DNA of 64,000 bases from Cynocephalus volans (Eukaryota > Chordata > Mammalia > Dermoptera > Cynocephalidae). Each line of letters begins with the position of its first letter. Within the stretch, counting starts at the first letter, position 1. The notes beneath the pieces were generated by a model, which was not told the origin of the DNA, did not search any database, and was given only the letters and a program-made list of their open reading frames with translations. The stretch is from NCBI RefSeq assembly GCF_027409185.1, contig NC_084462.1, positions 41,860,679-41,924,678 of the forward strand, read 5' to 3'. Below are positions 1 to 10,264 of this stretch, piece by piece. The position numbers and the translations under genes are program-made.

Positions 1-490
1 CATGAATATTGATGGCACTATTATTCATAATAGCCAAAGAAATGGTAACAATCTATAGATCCTTCAACTGATGAACAGAGAAACAAAATGTGTTATATCC
101 AAACTACAGAATATTTTCAGCCATAAAAAATAATTGTGTACTGATTCATGCTACAATATAGATGGATTTTGAAAACATTATGCTGTGTGAAAGAAGCCAG
201 TCATGAGAGGCCACGTATTGTATGACTCCATTGACAGGAAATATCCAGAAGAGGCAAATCTGTGGATACCGAAAATAGATTAGTGATTGTCAGGGGCTGG
301 GGGAGTAGAAAGGGCGTCTTTGCTAATGGGTACAGGTTTCTTCTCTAGGTGATGAAAATGTTCTAAAGATAGATAGTGGTGAAGATCATACAACTCTGTG
401 ACTATACTAAACACCAATAAATTGTACATTTTAAAAGGGTACATTTTATGGTATGTGAATTATGTTTCAATAGAGATGTTATTTTTAAAA
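1..490 (+). mobile_element. Old L1 (L1M-type) 3' end, truncated by window start
   Basis: The sequence reads as the terminal ORF2/3' UTR part of an ancient LINE-1. It contains decayed text for the conserved block on observing an insert in a test position (gatgaacag, cagccataaaaaa, catgctacaa) and the familiar late 3' UTR phrases gatagtggtgaagatcat, aattgtacattttaaa and gtgaattatgtttcaata. It ends in an A-rich stretch near 480. The same 3' end family recurs at 54868-55205. No open frame survives. Family assignment is by recall. Confidence 0.75.
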
Positions 491-967
491 AGACCAAACA
501 AGTGTTAAAAAGAAAGTATAGTATGTGCTGGTTATATGCTCTGACAATGTAGACATAAAATGGCTATTTTTAAAAACAGGCTGAATGGGGATAGCAAATG
601 CAAAAACTTTTAACTGCTTTCAGCAATTAATTGCTTTTGGTACTATGAGCATATTTTGTGATATACTTTGCATAATATAGGATTAAGCAAATGAAATATT
701 ATGGGATATTCTAATTCTATCGTCCCTTTTGTTGGAGAACCAGATTTTTGGTGCAGAGGAAAGCAGTTAGAGATGTAATATAAGCTAGGTTATGTAGAAA
801 CTCCATACTCCTGAATTTGAATTGGAAATAGCAGTGTGAATTCATCAGATATTTTGTTTATCTATATGGCTAACTGTGTGTGTTTCTTAGCTCTGTCCAC
901 TGAAAAAGCCTATAACACTGACCAACCGAGCAGCAATGAACATTCCAAAGACCCAGGTTATGGTCTT
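491..967. other. Unassigned intergenic sequence
   Basis: AT-rich sequence with no open frame of note, no tRNA-like block and no repeat I can name. Confidence 0.5.
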
Positions 968-982
968 GAAATACCATTTCTT

Positions 983-1166
983 TTTTTTTTTTTTTTTTGT
1001 CTTTTTGTGACCGGTAAGGGGATCGCAACCCTTGGCGTGATGTCGCCTGCACCGCGCTCAGCCAGTGAGCGCACCAGCCATTCCTATATAGGATCCGAAC
1101 CCGCGGCGGGAGCTCTGCTGCGCTCCCAAGCGCTGCACTCTCCCGAGTGCGCCAAGGGGCCAGCCC
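983..1166 (-). mobile_element. CYN-type SINE with complete second tRNA-Ile-like unit
   Basis: Minus-strand SINE, poly(T) first on the plus strand. It is flanked by a 15-bp target-site duplication (gaaataccatttctt at 968-982 and 1167-1181), which proves retroposition. Read on the minus strand, the first unit has a tRNA B-box-like ggttcggatcc. A second tRNA-Ile-like unit follows, complete to ccccttaccggtca, then an A-rich tail. At about 184 bp it is roughly 30-40 bp longer than the other antisense copies in the window, because its second unit is not shortened. RNA polymerase III promoter boxes are inferred from tRNA homology. Confidence 0.9.
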
Positions 1167-1181
1167 GAAATACCATTTCTT

Positions 1182-1639
1182 AATAAAAGAAATGGTTGCT
1201 CTGAGATTTGAGATCATACCAGACAGCATAAGAGCTATGAAAGACTGCTAAATAATTCCAGAAGGATTCAGGGGCCAACTTCAGATGTTCCTACTTGATA
1301 AAGATGGAAAACTTTGAGTGTCAGTAGGGATACTCATTTTAATGCATTCCAACCTATTTTAGTGCATTCAAATATGCTTAAATCCAGAAGTTCAGAATAT
1401 TTTTTGAAACTCATTCATTACCTTAAAAATGCAAATAAGAAAAAATTGGACATTTATTCTGCCTTTCCTATATGAAGTGTACCATTGGGAAACCACACAC
1501 AGATGAGGGGAAGTGTCTTTTTATAATAATATCACAGCCAGTAATTGAAAAAGTAATATTGAATTAAAATATCACCATTTTACAACCAACAATGAATTAA
1601 TAAATATAGGCATTGAGCTTCAACAGCTGCTGACATTGA
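1182..1639. other. Unassigned intergenic sequence
   Basis: AT-rich, with no coding signal and no repeat recognised. Confidence 0.45.
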
Positions 1640-2215
1640 AAAAGGGTGAAAAACGGACACGATGTGCCTCCTGATGAGCCCATCATTTATATCCTGCAAA
1701 AGGGATCAGGTCTGACTCCAATCCAGTCTGGTTCCAGCTACCAACCCCTAGAAAACCCGGAAGACTGAATAACATGTTGAACAGCACCAAGGGGATGCAC
1801 TCAATAAAATCTAGACTGCCAGAGGTTCTGGGCTCTTCCACAGATAAACTCTAGAGGAAAGAAAGAAATGGAGGGGAAACGTGTAGATTAAAAAAGACTT
1901 GAAAGGCATGGTAAAAAAAAATTTAATGGGCAAGGCTGAACTATACAGGTAGTATTTAGCTACACAGACACTCGAGTGCTAAAACTATAAAGAAACAGGA
2001 GGAAATGATTACTATAAGTCAGATAGTGATTATTTGGGAGAAGGAAGGGGGTTGTTTCTGGACCAGGCACAAGGGGGAAATATTCTGGAGAAGCTCGCAA
2101 AGTTTAATTTCCTGACCTTGGGGGTGGTTACCAGGCCACTCACCTTAATAATTTATCCAACTCTACATTTGATTAGGACAGATTTTATCTGTTTTACCTG
2201 ATCATTGAAAGGCTT
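1640..2215 (+). mobile_element. Ancient LINE 3' UTR-like fragment
   Basis: Phrases such as tgcaaaagggatcaggtctga, aggaaatgattactataa, cctgaccttgggggtggtta and taataatttatccaactcta resemble a common mammalian old-LINE 3' UTR that I have seen before but cannot place in a subfamily. No open frame. The call is from memory only. Confidence 0.45.
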
Positions 2216-2679
2216 TAAAAATCTCCCTCAAAAACATATTTGTTTACAGTTTCAGATGAAAACCTCACATTCTCGGCTAGTCCAGGTTCAGCGTGACCAT
2301 GACTTCTGTGACTATATTTGAGAGCAATTTTTTTAAACAACTCAATTTGGTGTCTGGCGTTACTGAACAGAGATGCACATGCAGCTCTCCTGGAATCTTC
2401 CGCTGTGTGTCTCCATTCATCGTGGAGAGTGGCTGCTAATCATCTTCCAGATGGTGCCTGACAAGCAAACCTTTTGTGTAATGAAAGGAAACCGTGGCTC
2501 CGGGCACCTCCTCCAGCTTTCCCTCCGCCACCTCTGCAGTCTTTTCAGATGCGAACACGTACCGACGTCCCCGCTGCCCGTTTATATTTGGATGTGTTTG
2601 GATGTCAACTCTTCATTCCTCCCAGACGTATCTGCAGCAGATTAGTTGAGACAGGCAGCTGTGACACAGACAGCGGGCA

Positions 2680-2830
2680 AAGCGGTAGGCTTGGAATCAA
2701 AACACAGGATGCAACTCCTGTGGCATCTCCTTCCAGCCATGTGCCCGGGCGGGCCACTTAATATGGCTGCATGTGCTCCTCATCTGGCAAGTGGGGCCAG
2801 CACCTGAGTGTGGTGAGGCTTAGAAGAGGT
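2680..2830 (+). mobile_element. MIR-like SINE fragment
   Basis: Diverged similarity to the MIR core: a tRNA-like part, then a run resembling gccacttaa...gtgctcctcatctggcaagtgggg. Very old and without target duplications. Confidence 0.4.
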
Positions 2831-3087
2831 GAGGAGTGGACAGTCACCTGTGACTTTGTCTTCAGCATGCTCACGCGGCTCACGTGCGATGAATTTCTTT
2901 CTCTCCCTCATTACCTAAGTCATGGGCTGCATCACAACGCTGCCCTTCCAAACACAGAAAAGGACCAAAATGAGGTAGGAGGTGCTCAGTTTCCCTGGGT
3001 TCAGGTTTCAGGACGCACCTCTGGGCTTCAAGCCCCTCCCCAAGGTCTCAGGCCCCTCCTCTAGGCCCTCCCCTAGAGAAGAGTTAT

Positions 3088-3754
3088 TGTTGCAAGTTGG
3101 ACCTATTTGGGGTACCAACCGGTGAAATTGAGACCTCAGGCCGTTGATGTAGCAGATCCAGTGGCTGGGCATGCTCAGTAGAGAAGGGTTCTATAACGCG
3201 AAGAGCCGCCGCGCGTGCTCAGTAGAGGGGAGTTTATCCGTTGAATGAACTTCCACTAGAGGCGCTAAAGAGCACTGAATATTCTAGGTGTTTTCCAGTG
3301 GTATGTTGGAATTCGACCAATGAGCAGGTTCTAAAAAGAGACCAACTGAGCATGTGCAAGACTATGTTACATTACTAGGAACCACCACCCCCTAGTTAAA
3401 TATTCATTAGATTTCATGAAACTATAAAAGTTGAATCTCGGTAGAAGGCAGAGCTGCTGCTGCTCAGTCTTGCTGCAGCACCAGCCCAGCACCTCACTGG
3501 AAAGGAGAGTATACTTTTCTTTTGTGTGAAGCTTATTTCTAAGGGGCTGTTGCTCCGCTCTCTTGAGCCAGACTGAACTTTGTACTAAACCTTAAGTGTG
3601 CATTTCTTATTTTTGTATTAAACTTGATGCAGACCCTGCTCAGTCTCCAGAGCTAGGCTGCACTTTCTCTGTGACACCTATACTTCTTAACCATTACATT
3701 AAACCTGTTTTCACTTTGTACTGTGGTTCTGTCCTTGAATTCTTTCCTGTGGCA
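3088..3754 (+). repeat. Probable solo retroviral LTR
   Basis: This stretch looks like a single LTR. It has a U3-like region with repeated atgctcagtag motifs and a TATA box (actataaaag, about 3421). Two attaaa-type polyadenylation signals lie near 3600 and 3700, and the end has the form gttctgtccttgaattctttcctgtggca. A weak 6-bp flank match (gagtta near 3081, gagtca at 3755) would fit a decayed target duplication. No primer-binding site or gag follows, so it would be a solo LTR. The left edge is uncertain and the family is not assigned. Confidence 0.45.
3421..3430 (+). promoter_or_regulatory. TATA box of the probable LTR
   Basis: actataaaag lies about 330 bp inside the putative LTR and upstream of the two attaaa signals, the order expected for U3-R-U5. 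Activity is inferred only. Confidence 0.4.
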
Positions 3755-5791
3755 GAGTCAAGAACCTGCTAGAGGACGGGGTGGGTGGAGGCCGGCTATC
3801 GGGCCTTCCCAGACCCTCTCTGCAGATATCTAAAAGCTTAATGTCTTGTGAATTCCCTCGCAGCAGAACCATCAGGAAGCTGAAGATCGACTGGAGAGAT
3901 CAAGTCTTGAATCGTGAGGCCCTCAGGGAGTCTTAAAGCCCTCCGGTCCTCAGATGTTCATGTTGGGTCCCTTCTGAGGAGCCTGGGGTTCCACGGCCAG
4001 CTTCAATGGCTGACTCAGGGTCTGGAGGAAGGAGAAGCCAGAGACTCAGGGCCGGCTCCGCATTATCCAGTCGACTTCCTTACGTAAGAGTTCATTTCAC
4101 AGGCTCTGGAAAAGACAAAACCACAGCAGCAGCAAAATGCACGCGTTCTAATTCTCACCTTATAGCTAAAGACCTAGAAAAGGTAAAGACTTGTCCAGCA
4201 TCATTCAGGAGTGGCGGGCAGGACTAGTTCTTCCAGATTCCAGGCCAGCATCCTTTGCACCATGTCCCTCTCCATGGTGACTCGAGGCTCCGTCTTGGCC
4301 TTATGGATATGAAATAGCACCAGCTGCTGGGCTGGTTGAGCCCTGCATAAGGACACCCCGTCCAGAAGCAAGGTGATCATGGTGGGGTCTAATTTGCCCC
4401 CGTTCATCAGGCCAGGCACCCTTGCCTGCGGCTTGTCCCTTTTGTGTTTTCCACTAGACATGATGGTGCTGTGTGGGCTGGCCTCAGCCTGGCCCCCATC
4501 ATGACCAGCTACGTGTGCCAACACCCTCCTGCTCTTTCTCTGACCCGTTTTGGAATCCACTTGCCATCTCACAGCCTGGTGGGGAGAGTGCAGCCTGGTG
4601 AGTTTTTGATGAAGCCCATCAGTGGACCTGCGGGACCAGATATTTTTTCCAGTAGGCTATGTTGGCAACACAAGTTAGACCTGGAAACTGTAATAGCTTG
4701 TCCAGGCCACTAGGGTACCGTTTAGGAAATTACTTCCTCCCTAAGATTTCGTAAATTACAGTTGTAATTTAGTAAAAGTAGGCTACTCTTTGGTAAATTA
4801 GTGTTTCATGGCAGTGGAATCATTAACTGCACAGAACTTGGTGAGCGGTGTGCTAGTGACCTACAATCCTTAATGCCCCTTCTGCGTAGGCTCATACAAA
4901 GGAGAAACTTCCATATTGGAAAAAACATCCTGTTTAATTAGAATTCGTGGAGAAGGGAGAGACCAAGGGTCCTTAGGAGGTCAACAGGCCCTCCTTGTAT
5001 TCACTAAGGAGGACTGTGCTCAAACCACCATAGTGTCTGAGTATATGTTTCCGGGATGGATACAAGACAGGGATCACTGCACAGCCTCACAACTTCCACG
5101 AAACAGCATGTGAAGTGGGGAGAGAGGGAAGGAAGGGAAATTTTGCATAATTGATATAATGGTATGTTTAAAGACACAACACAAAAGATTTTTAAGAGAT
5201 CCAACTATTCATAAACATACTGATAAGATGACTGCACTTTATAAACGCTCTAACATAACTTCTTGTTAATATGCAAATAATGCCCCAAGAGACCTAGAAG
5301 TTTAACAAACTGCTGTGCAAACTAGTAGCTATTCTACATTCATCTTATACGTTAATTAAATCTTCATATGTTACTGTCAGGTGTTCTTTTGCCAGTTTCT
5401 CGTCAGACATTATTAAATACAATTTCTCCTTTCTTTCTTTCTAAAACATCTTTTTTCTGAAATCTTTCAGAAACACTGTAATGTATCAAAAGATTTGAGA
5501 AAATCTGTTTCTGCTGAAAGATACTGTAGCAAGTCAGTCCCTGCTAAAATTTGATTTTTTTGAGATTAATGTCTAATTAGTTTTGTAATCTTCTTTTAGA
5601 GGATTCACTCGATTTTAGAAGACTATGATAAGGGAAACTTTCCCCCCATCTTCATGCTACAGAAGGGGCAGTGTTAGAACTCAGAGGTCAGGCTCGCCTG
5701 CCCCTCACTGCTCCTCCCCAGGAAGAGGGAGTGACTTCTCTAATCAGTATCAGACCACATTACCTGTAGGGCAGTGATGCTCATCCCACCT
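3755..5791. other. Intergenic sequence with no recognisable gene
   Basis: Unique-looking sequence. A minus-strand open frame lies at 4201-4461 counting from its first ATG (about 86 codons). It has no recognisable domain, no close upstream context and no intron signals, so I do not call it a gene. Nothing else is supported. Confidence 0.4.
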
Positions 5792-5992
5792 GTGATGGGT
5801 TGAATTGTGTTTCCCAAAAAGATGTGTTAAAGTCCTAACCCCCAGTACCCGTGAATGTGTCCTTTTTTGGAAATAGGGGTTTTGCAGATGTAATCAAATT
5901 AAATGAAGACACTAGGGTGGGCCCTAATCCAAAATGACTGTTGTCCTTATAAAAAGAGAAAAAAACACAGATGCGTCTACAAGCCAAGTGAT
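5792..5992 (+). mobile_element. MLT1-type MaLR LTR fragment
   Basis: Begins tgtgatgggttgaattgtgt and continues through gtcctaacccccagtacc, ggaaataggggttttgcaga, gggtgggccctaatccaa and tccttataaaaagag. This is the well-known order of an MLT1 LTR in sense orientation. The end is indistinct. Non-autonomous ERVL-MaLR relic, recognised from memory. Confidence 0.8.
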
Positions 5993-6474
5993 GCACACAG
6001 TCACCAACTTGTGTCACCCAGCTCATTCCTGCACCAGCTCACAAGCTAGTGTCAGGGACAAATCCGCCTTCTATTCTCAGCTCTGTGCAGGTGGTACACT
6101 CCCATTCATTCCTGGTGGCTGATCTTTTCAAGCCCTGCCATCATCCCAAGGAACTTCAATGTCCCATGGCAGCCAACCCAGCAGCTGTGGCCTCTTAACT
6201 CTTCCCAAACCTTGTCTCCATGTCCTGCTCCACTCCATCTCAGCTGTCCCCTCCTGTAGGCACACTCAGGATTTTGTCTTCACCAGAAGCTGTTCTACCT
6301 TGGAAATAGCAAATCCACAACACCCATTGCCTGCAGCTTCCAGCTCGTGCACTCAATGATAACTGTCATTTCTCCCCTGGACTGATAATCTCATATTTGT
6401 CCTTGCCCTTCCAACCCAGTCTATACACCAAAAGCAGGGAATGCTTTTCACATTCGGTCATGTCACTGAGCATG
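5993..6474. other. Unassigned intergenic sequence
   Basis: Pyrimidine-rich sequence with no recognisable gene or repeat. Confidence 0.4.
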
Positions 6475-6865
6475 TCAATCATGAATGAAATGTATAGAGA
6501 TGGGGAACAGAATAATAATGGTTACTAGGGAAGGGTGTGGTAGGTGTAGCTCATGATGATGGAAGAGTTCTTGGCTGTGATGATGGAACAGGATCTTGAT
6601 TGTGGTAGTCACACGAGTGTGGCAAAATTGCATAGAGCTATACATGCACACAAATACGTTTATATAACACTGCTGAAATCTGTGGATAGCATCAGTGTTA
6701 ACTTCTTGGTTTTGATATTGTACTGTAGTTATACAAGATGTTACACTGGGGGAAACTAGGTGAAGGGTACAAGGGACCTTCCTGTACATTTTTTCCAACT
6801 TCTTGTGAATCTGTAATCATTCGGCAACACCCCCTGCCCCCCAAAAAATGTTTAAAGAAAATATA
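6475..6865 (+). mobile_element. Old L1 3' UTR fragment
   Basis: Matches in order the 3' UTR of a mid-age mammalian L1: ggaacaggatcttgattgtgg, aaaattgcatagagcta, ttggttttgatattgtact, gggggaaactaggtgaaggg and acttcttgtgaatctgtaat, ending in an A-rich run. No coding capacity. Subfamily not assigned. Confidence 0.75.
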
Positions 6866-7243
6866 TCAAGTTATTCCTGGATTTATGCTAGGTGCTGAAG
6901 ATGTAGTTGTGAGCAAAACAGACAGTATCTCTACCCTCGTGTAACTGAGAAGGGGAGATGTGGATCAAGCGTGGTTCCCAGCCGCTCTTGGAACAAGCCA
7001 GAATCCTGAATAATGCCTGTTAGGCTCCCTGACGATCCCTACCAACCCTGAAAGCTTCACCTCCCAACACCCTTCGCCAACCATGCTGGCCATACAAGTT
7101 TTCTAGGATGCAGAAGGCTTCCTCCTGTGACGTGTCTCCGAGACCGTTCATCTCTGAGCAGCTTCCTCTGTGTCCCTGACCTGGTCAGGTTCCCTGTACA
7201 GGCTCTCTCGGCTCCTTGGACCCCTCCAGAGGAATGATTGATC
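6866..7243. other. Unassigned intergenic sequence
   Basis: Unique-looking sequence between an L1 3' end and the RBM6 pseudogene. No feature recognised. Confidence 0.4.
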
Positions 7244-10130
7244 TTTTTTTCACATAAAAAAAAAAAGAGTTTACTTAAAAAAGTTCTAGCAGCAAGAACA
7301 GTAAATAAACAAAAGGAGAAATGCACAAATAAACATGAAGGAGGTTGTGTCCTATGTGACTTGTCCCCATTCTTAATCAAGTTCTTTATACTGAGCAAAC
7401 ATGACTCTTCTAACAGCATCTCGGTCAGTCTCGTTGGACTGTCTCTTGCTGGTTCTTCCTGGGGCTCCCCATCTGGCCTTCCTTCTCCTCTGATGAAGCC
7501 AATCCAGGGTGGCCATACCCCACGCCTGCCCTTTCCTCCAGCCATCGTCCTGTTGGACACACCATCCTTTGCTGCTAGCCTTGATATCTTCTTTGTCAAC
7601 AGGTTTACCATCACTGTCAGTTTCGCTGGAGTGTATAACCTGTGTCCTTTCTGGAGAGTCGAAAGATTGGAGCTTTTCCCTGTCTTTAAGCCTTCCCTCC
7701 TGTTCTCTCCTTTCCAGATAGGCTAGCTCCTGCTCAGACTGTTTTGTCTGCTGGTGGATTTCCAGGTTTTGCTTGTACAGGTCTGACAGCTGCTGCTATT
7801 TGATCAGAACTTCTTTATCGGGAAACTGCCTTCTGCAGAGCAGACAAGCCGGTTTATTCCAGTCAGTGAGTGTGTCTTCTTCCTTCTCCTTCTTGATCAG
7901 CTCCTTCTGCTGTTGGGGCTGCACTGTGCGGGGCTGTGGGGGAGGGGTCTCCCCTTTATTCGCCCAGGAGGCTAATCATTGGGTTCACCACCTTAGGCTC
8001 TGATTCTCCAGTAATACTCCTATCAGCAGACAGTAAATTTTACTTCATGCTTCTACTCATCAAGAGTCCTTATTTGGGAGACATAGAGAGTGGAGAGGGA
8101 CTCTCTTCCTTCTTCAAAGTGGGAGGCAGGGGCTTCTTGAAGACGTCTTCTGGGAGGACTTCCCCTCCCTGGCACTTTCCTGAAACCTTGTCACTCCTCT
8201 GTCTTTTTTCTCCTTGCCGTCTTTTTAAAATATTTCCTTCTTGCTACTTGACTTTCCTTGACTGGTGTGCTTCTTTTCCTTGATCCCTTCTTCCTCAGAT
8301 GACTCAGGGTCCTGGGGCACATAGACTTTTTGCTGGGTTATGGCGTCATAATAAGTTCCTTTCAAGGGGTCATAATAGTAGCCAGTAGTGGAATTATATA
8401 TGTAGCAGTCAGATGATGCCTGATAGTAATGCGTGTGGTCAGAAGGGTCACCAGAATCTTTTCTTCATTTTCCAGTGGCCAGGTTTGCAGCTACCATCTT
8501 CCCAACAATGCTAAATGGTGGATCAAGATTCTGCAAGAACTTTACTATGCCAAGAGCTTCTGCATGGGAGTCGAGGTCAATAAAGCCATAGGTATGGCCC
8601 ATGGGGCAAGTTCTGCTCTTGATGATGCGGACGTTGGCAGTAGCAAGGTGGACGTCGGGCTCCAGCACTTCCACTGTCACCTCAGGGAGTGGAACAAGAG
8701 CTGTTTCTCAGCATGATTGATTTGCTCTTACCATACTGGTGTCTTTCTCCAGACCGTGGCTCCATCTCTTGATCTCTTTGGAAAGCAATTCCTTCCCTTT
8801 GAGAAGAAGGCAGATACCTTTCTGCTTCTCTCTTTTGATGGCCCAAGTCTGGTTCTTGTCCTTCTTCATGCTTTCTGGGTCGGGTTCCTTGTCACTTGAC
8901 CTTGGGGGCTAGTTGGGTTGTTTTTCTGATGGTGCCACTATGGATATTCTCTGAGACTAAGGGTAGGTTATTCGTCCTTGCTTCACCTCTGTCACTTTCC
9001 TTGGGCATTTACAGAATGAACACAAAGATCAGTGCCCACCTGTGTTGGCCTTACATCACTTGCAGGACCAAAAATCTGGGCTTGGTACATACTCGAGGAT
9101 GCTCTCTGTCATGGATCATTAAAGTTCCTTGGTTGGCCTCCATGCATCCCATGGCATCTTCCAAGAGTGAAAACTCCATGCAGACATAGCCATAGGGCAT
9201 AACCTGTATTATACTCCTTCAACTGCAAGTCTTTTGCAGGTACGTGGTCAGGAGTCTGAAAGGCATTGAGCCTTTTGTGGCATTCTCAGGCACCCCACTT
9301 AATCGAGTAAGCCTCACTCAGGCCAGTGCTATCATCTTGATCCTGAAGGTCCCTTTGTGCATCTCAGGCAGTTTTTCCCTCTAGAAAAAACTTGCTCTGA
9401 CCATAGCCAAGTATCTGGCTTCCTAGCAGCCTGTGATCCAAGTCACGGTACTCCACGCTTCTGTCCTCAGTGTCTTGCCAGCCAAGAAAGTCCAGACCAC
9501 CTTCTTATCTATACAGACCAGCATCTGAACCCTGTTGTTCACCTCCAGAAAGCTGTGACTTGTCTTGGTCTTGAACTGGACTCTGGCTGTTCTGAAAGTC
9601 TGATGTTTAAAGGCTATACCTTGTGTTTCTTCTTCTATTGTTTCTGAATGCTCGAATTCTTCCTTCTTAACGCCAAAAGTAGGCCTTTCTATTGTGTGGT
9701 ATGTGCAGATTCTTCTCTCGTTCACGTTCTATACTAGAATGCTATCTATCTTGTGTAGAGGGCTGATTGTAATGCAAAATATTTGGATCCACAGAGGGCA
9801 TCTCCCTATCTTTAAATTCCATACAAGCTTCCACATCTCTGCCCCTAAAACCCTGATCAGTCCTGGACTGGTATCTGCCTCTGAAGTCTGAGTGTGGTGT
9901 ATCCCTGTCCCTAAAGTTTAGATCGCTAGTACCTGAACCTCAGCCTCTGAAGTCTACCTGTGTTTGTCTTTGTCCCTGAAGTACAAATCAGATACATCTC
10001 TATTCCAAAAATCAGAATGGGACTGATCTCTGGCCCTGACATCCAAATCTGATAAATCCCTTCTCTTAAATTCTGCATGAGGTCCATCCCAGACTCTAAA
10101 ATCTAAATTATATCTAATCTTCCCTATTAA
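7244..10130 (-). pseudogene. RBM6: RBM6 processed pseudogene (5'-truncated retrocopy)
   Basis: Read on the minus strand, the conceptual protein follows RNA-binding motif protein 6, a nuclear splicing regulator. First come the N-terminal DFRGRD-type repeats (about 9,880-10,130). Next are segments such as HTIERP and EFEHSET (about 9,640-9,710), then the second RNA-recognition motif with NVRIIK and GHTYGFIDLDSHAEAL (8,465-8,680). The tyrosine-rich octamer-repeat region (YIYNSTTGYYYDP) follows, then the zinc-finger text CLLCRRQF (near 7,830-7,850). The C-terminal YKELD and stop lie at 7,373-7,387. A 3' UTR and short poly(A) remnant (T run 7,244-7,250) close the copy. All exon joins are seamless over about 2.9 kb, so this is a reverse-transcribed mRNA. 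Frameshifts and in-frame stops are frequent. About 30 codons after the second RRM are absent and roughly 100 bp near 8,000-8,090 look extra. The parent gene is not in the window. The identification rests on recalled RBM6 protein sequence. Confidence 0.93.
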
Positions 10131-10157
10131 GTTATGAATCCATGTTTTCTTTGCTCA

Positions 10158-10225
10158 TGATTAAATTCTCAGCAACTTGTACAGTGGCTGGAACATAAAA
10201 GTCACTCAATATGAATGTTTTCAAG
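10158..10225 (+). mobile_element. MIR 3'-end fragment
   Basis: The run atgattaaattctcagcaac...acagtggctggaacataaaagtcactcaat resembles the MIR 3' end (acagtgcctggcacatag, gcactcaataaatg). Short and diverged. Confidence 0.45.
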
Positions 10226-10264
10226 GGTGAATGACTGGAAGGGCTTCAAGCAGCAAAATAATGC

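Noticed and set aside
4201..4572. Minus-strand open frame of up to 123 codons as a gene
   Set aside because: It lacks an ATG at its 5' limit, has only about 86 codons from the first ATG, and shows no recognisable domain, splice context or repeat that would support coding.
8465..8680. Functional RNA-recognition-motif protein
   Set aside because: It is an intact-looking frame only by chance within a frameshifted, intron-less RBM6 retrocopy.
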